Made by a program: the position numbers and the translations under genes. The notes under the pieces were generated by a model. That model had not been told where the DNA came from, made no database searches, and worked only from the letters and a program-made list of their open reading frames with translations. 26,265 nt of DNA from Gemmatimonadota bacterium (GTDB lineage Bacteria > Latescibacterota > UBA2968 > UBA8231), in contig PATE01000024.1 in the NCBI GenBank assembly GCA_002712305.1, forward strand, positions 1 through 26,265. The letters are read 5' to 3'. Within the stretch, counting starts at the first letter, position 1, and every line of letters begins with the position of its first letter. Below, piece by piece: positions 24,744 to 26,265 of this stretch.

Positions 24744-26072
24744 TTACATCCGCGGTTGAATGTTTGCCAGCGAACCAAATCTGCGCAGCTGGCCGGAGGC
24801 CACCGTCGTCACCAACACGACGAGGATCGTACCCACGCCCCCGGAAACGACAGAGACCACTGGTCCGAACCAATGCGCGACAAGACCTGACTCGAAACCG
24901 CCCAATTCGTTCGAAGTAGAAACAAACACACCATTGACCGCTGAGACACGTCCTCTCATCGCATCGGGCGTGATCAACTGCACCATCGTGTGTCGAACGA
25001 CCATGCTCACCTGGTCGAAGGCGCCAGTAAGAAAGAGCATCACCAGCGACAGTGGCAGGTTCGTCGAGAAACCGAAGATGATCGTGGCGACACCAAAACC
25101 GCCAACGCAGCCCAGAAGAGCACGCCCCGCGCGTGGCAACGGAGGAAGATGGGTCATGACCAGAGCCGTGAGCAAGGCACCCACGGCCGGTGCCGCGTGG
25201 AGCCATCCCAGCCCCGTGGCGCCGACACGCAGAATCTCTTCTGCAAAGATGGGCAGCAGAAAAACCGCACCGCCGAGAAGCACGGCGAACATGTCAAGCG
25301 AGAGAATGGCCAGCAACACACGTGTGTGCCACACGTAGCGCACACCGTCAAAGAGTGTGCTCAGCGGCGTGTTGCTGGAGACGTCTTCGCCGGTGCTTGT
25401 CTCCGGAACACCGCACCCGGCAGGCAAGCGCAACACGACCAGCGCAAACAGCGCCGAGCTGATGGCGGCAATGACATATGCTGCGGGGATGCTCCAGGCA
25501 ACGACGAACCCGCCGACGCCGGGACCGATCACGGCGGCCAACTGGAAGAGGGTGAAGTTCCATGTGACGGCACGCGGAAACAGACGCCGCGGGACGATCC
25601 GTGGAAGGATCGCTGTGCGTGCCGGGCGCCCCATGGTGCCGGCGATGGCATCGATGAACAACAGCAGATAGAGTGTGGCAATGGGTGCCTCGGCCCATGA
25701 TTGCAGAGCCAGGCCGAAGGAGGTCAGCGTCATCCCCGCCAGGCTGAACAGAATAATGCGTTGTCGATCATATCGGTCGGCGAGCCATCCCGCCGGAAGG
25801 GCCAGCAGGATGGCGGGTATCACCTGAATGAGCCCAACCAATCCCAAGGCCAGCGGCTCTCCCGTCCGCTGATACACATCCCACCCCATGGCCACCGACT
25901 GCAACCGTGTGCCCATGCGGGTCGCCAGCGAGCCAAAGGTGTAGTCACGATAGCTGACGATGCCGAAGACGGCGTAGGGCCCATCCCGGGCCGGCTCCTG
26001 GCCGTGGTCGCCGTCGGGCTCCTCGTCAGCGTTTTCCCCGGCGCTTTCTTCGTTGGAGGGGGTCGTCGGCAT
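24744..26072 (-). CDS. MFS transporter, EntS-like exporter family
   Basis: A 442-residue major facilitator protein with about 12 hydrophobic segments and motif A as GWLADRYDRQR (95-105) after the second helix, close to the EntS-type (enterobactin exporter-like) branch. VRHTMVQLITPDAMRGRVSAVNG near the C-terminal half is also typical of that branch. The first 30 residues are an acidic, flexible cytoplasmic tail (EESAGENADEEPDGD). The chosen ATG at 26072 overlaps the TGA of the upstream acetyltransferase by one base (TGATG), the same arrangement as the UxuA-like pair. The frame is open further upstream, but those codons lie within the acetyltransferase gene. Cargo is unknown. Confidence 0.92.
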   Translation of the reverse strand: MPTTPSNEESAGENADEEPDGDHGQEPARDGPYAVFGIVSYRDYTFGSLATRMGTRLQSVAMGWDVYQRTGEPLALGLVGLIQVIPAILLALPAGWLADRYDRQRIILFSLAGMTLTSFGLALQSWAEAPIATLYLLLFIDAIAGTMGRPARTAILPRIVPRRLFPRAVTWNFTLFQLAAVIGPGVGGFVVAWSIPAAYVIAAISSALFALVVLRLPAGCGVPETSTGEDVSSNTPLSTLFDGVRYVWHTRVLLAILSLDMFAVLLGGAVFLLPIFAEEILRVGATGLGWLHAAPAVGALLTALVMTHLPPLPRAGRALLGCVGGFGVATIIFGFSTNLPLSLVMLFLTGAFDQVSMVVRHTMVQLITPDAMRGRVSAVNGVFVSTSNELGGFESGLVAHWFGPVVSVVSGGVGTILVVLVTTVASGQLRRFGSLANIQPRM

Positions 26073-26265
26073 CAGACGAGGGTTTTCGTGAACTCGTAGG
26101 TCCAGTCTACGACACGGTAGCCATGGTTGCTGTAGAAGAGAAAGGCGCGGTCGTTGTCGTAGGCGGTGCTGATGGCGCTGTGCTGACACCCGCGGTCACG
26201 CGCTTCGAGCAACCCTCGCAACAATAGGTGAAGACCCAGTCTCTTCCCCTGGAAGTCGACCGTCA
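26072..26265 (-). CDS. GNAT acetyltransferase, partial (5' end outside window)
   Basis: The minus strand reads 63 codons to a TGA at 26074-26072. They look like the end of a GNAT N-acetyltransferase: GKRLGLHLLLRGLLEARDRG corresponds to the acetyl-CoA-binding strand and helix, followed by AISTAYDNDRAFLFYSNHGY and VVDWTYEFTKTLV, the usual N-x-x-A..FY...GY end. Substrate is unknown because the N-terminal half is outside the window. It is coupled to the downstream MFS gene by a one-base stop/start overlap. Confidence 0.82.
   Translation of the reverse strand, partial: TVDFQGKRLGLHLLLRGLLEARDRGCQHSAISTAYDNDRAFLFYSNHGYRVVDWTYEFTKTLV

Overview
The window is GC-rich (roughly 60% by eye), almost entirely protein-coding, and shows no tRNA, rRNA, CRISPR array or insertion sequence. 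Its gene content points to a free-living, oxygen-using Gram-negative-type bacterium specialised in sugar and sugar-acid breakdown: four Gfo/Idh/MocA-type oxidoreductases, two UxuA-like sugar-acid dehydratase paralogues, an enolase-superfamily dehydratase, a CE15 glucuronoyl esterase, beta-propeller glycosidase-like proteins, a CBM9-like protein, an SMP-30 lactonase and a PhyH dioxygenase, plus oxygen-dependent HemF. This mix is typical of uncultured polysaccharide degraders such as Latescibacterota or Poribacteria. That placement is inference from gene content, with no marker gene to settle it.

Layout. (1) 1-1621, minus: two tandem UxuA-like TIM-barrel proteins joined by a one-base stop/start overlap; the second runs off the left edge. 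(2) 1739-4377, plus: hemF, a sialidase-like propeller and a LysE-type exporter, tightly packed. (3) 4303-5819: a scar. The C-terminal third of a TrkH potassium transporter (minus, followed by a small membrane protein gene) abuts head-to-head the C-terminal part of a heparinase II/III-like protein (plus). Both lack their N-terminal parts and each carries a frameshift. (4) 5845-13830, minus: HrpB helicase, enolase-superfamily dehydratase, two Gfo-type proteins and an SSF symporter, closed by a clear intrinsic terminator. (5) 13986-14867, plus: SMP-30 lactonase with a plausible promoter. (6) 14881-20357, minus: a six-gene run (CE15 esterase, propeller glycosidase-like protein, Gfo oxidoreductase, gamma-glutamylcyclotransferase-like protein, DUF423 protein, luciferase-like monooxygenase) with overlaps or very short gaps. 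(7) 20490-22001: 4-OT tautomerase (plus), a winged-helix-like protein (minus) and a CBM9-like protein (plus). (8) 22009-26265, minus: PhyH dioxygenase, alpha/beta hydrolase, Gfo oxidoreductase, MFS exporter and a GNAT acetyltransferase cut by the right edge.

How the genes may work together (inference): the SSF symporter imports a sugar or sugar acid, and the Gfo oxidoreductases, enolase-superfamily dehydratase, SMP-30 lactonase and UxuA-like enzymes would oxidise, hydrolyse and dehydrate it. The CE15 esterase and propeller proteins would act on plant- or algal-type uronate conjugates. No single recognised pathway is complete here. The most unusual things seen are the double-truncation junction near 5050, a CE15 esterase with cysteine at the canonical acid position and no signal peptide, cysteine-rich insertions in two Gfo oxidoreductases, and a short Gfo-like protein lacking the usual glycine-rich NAD loop.
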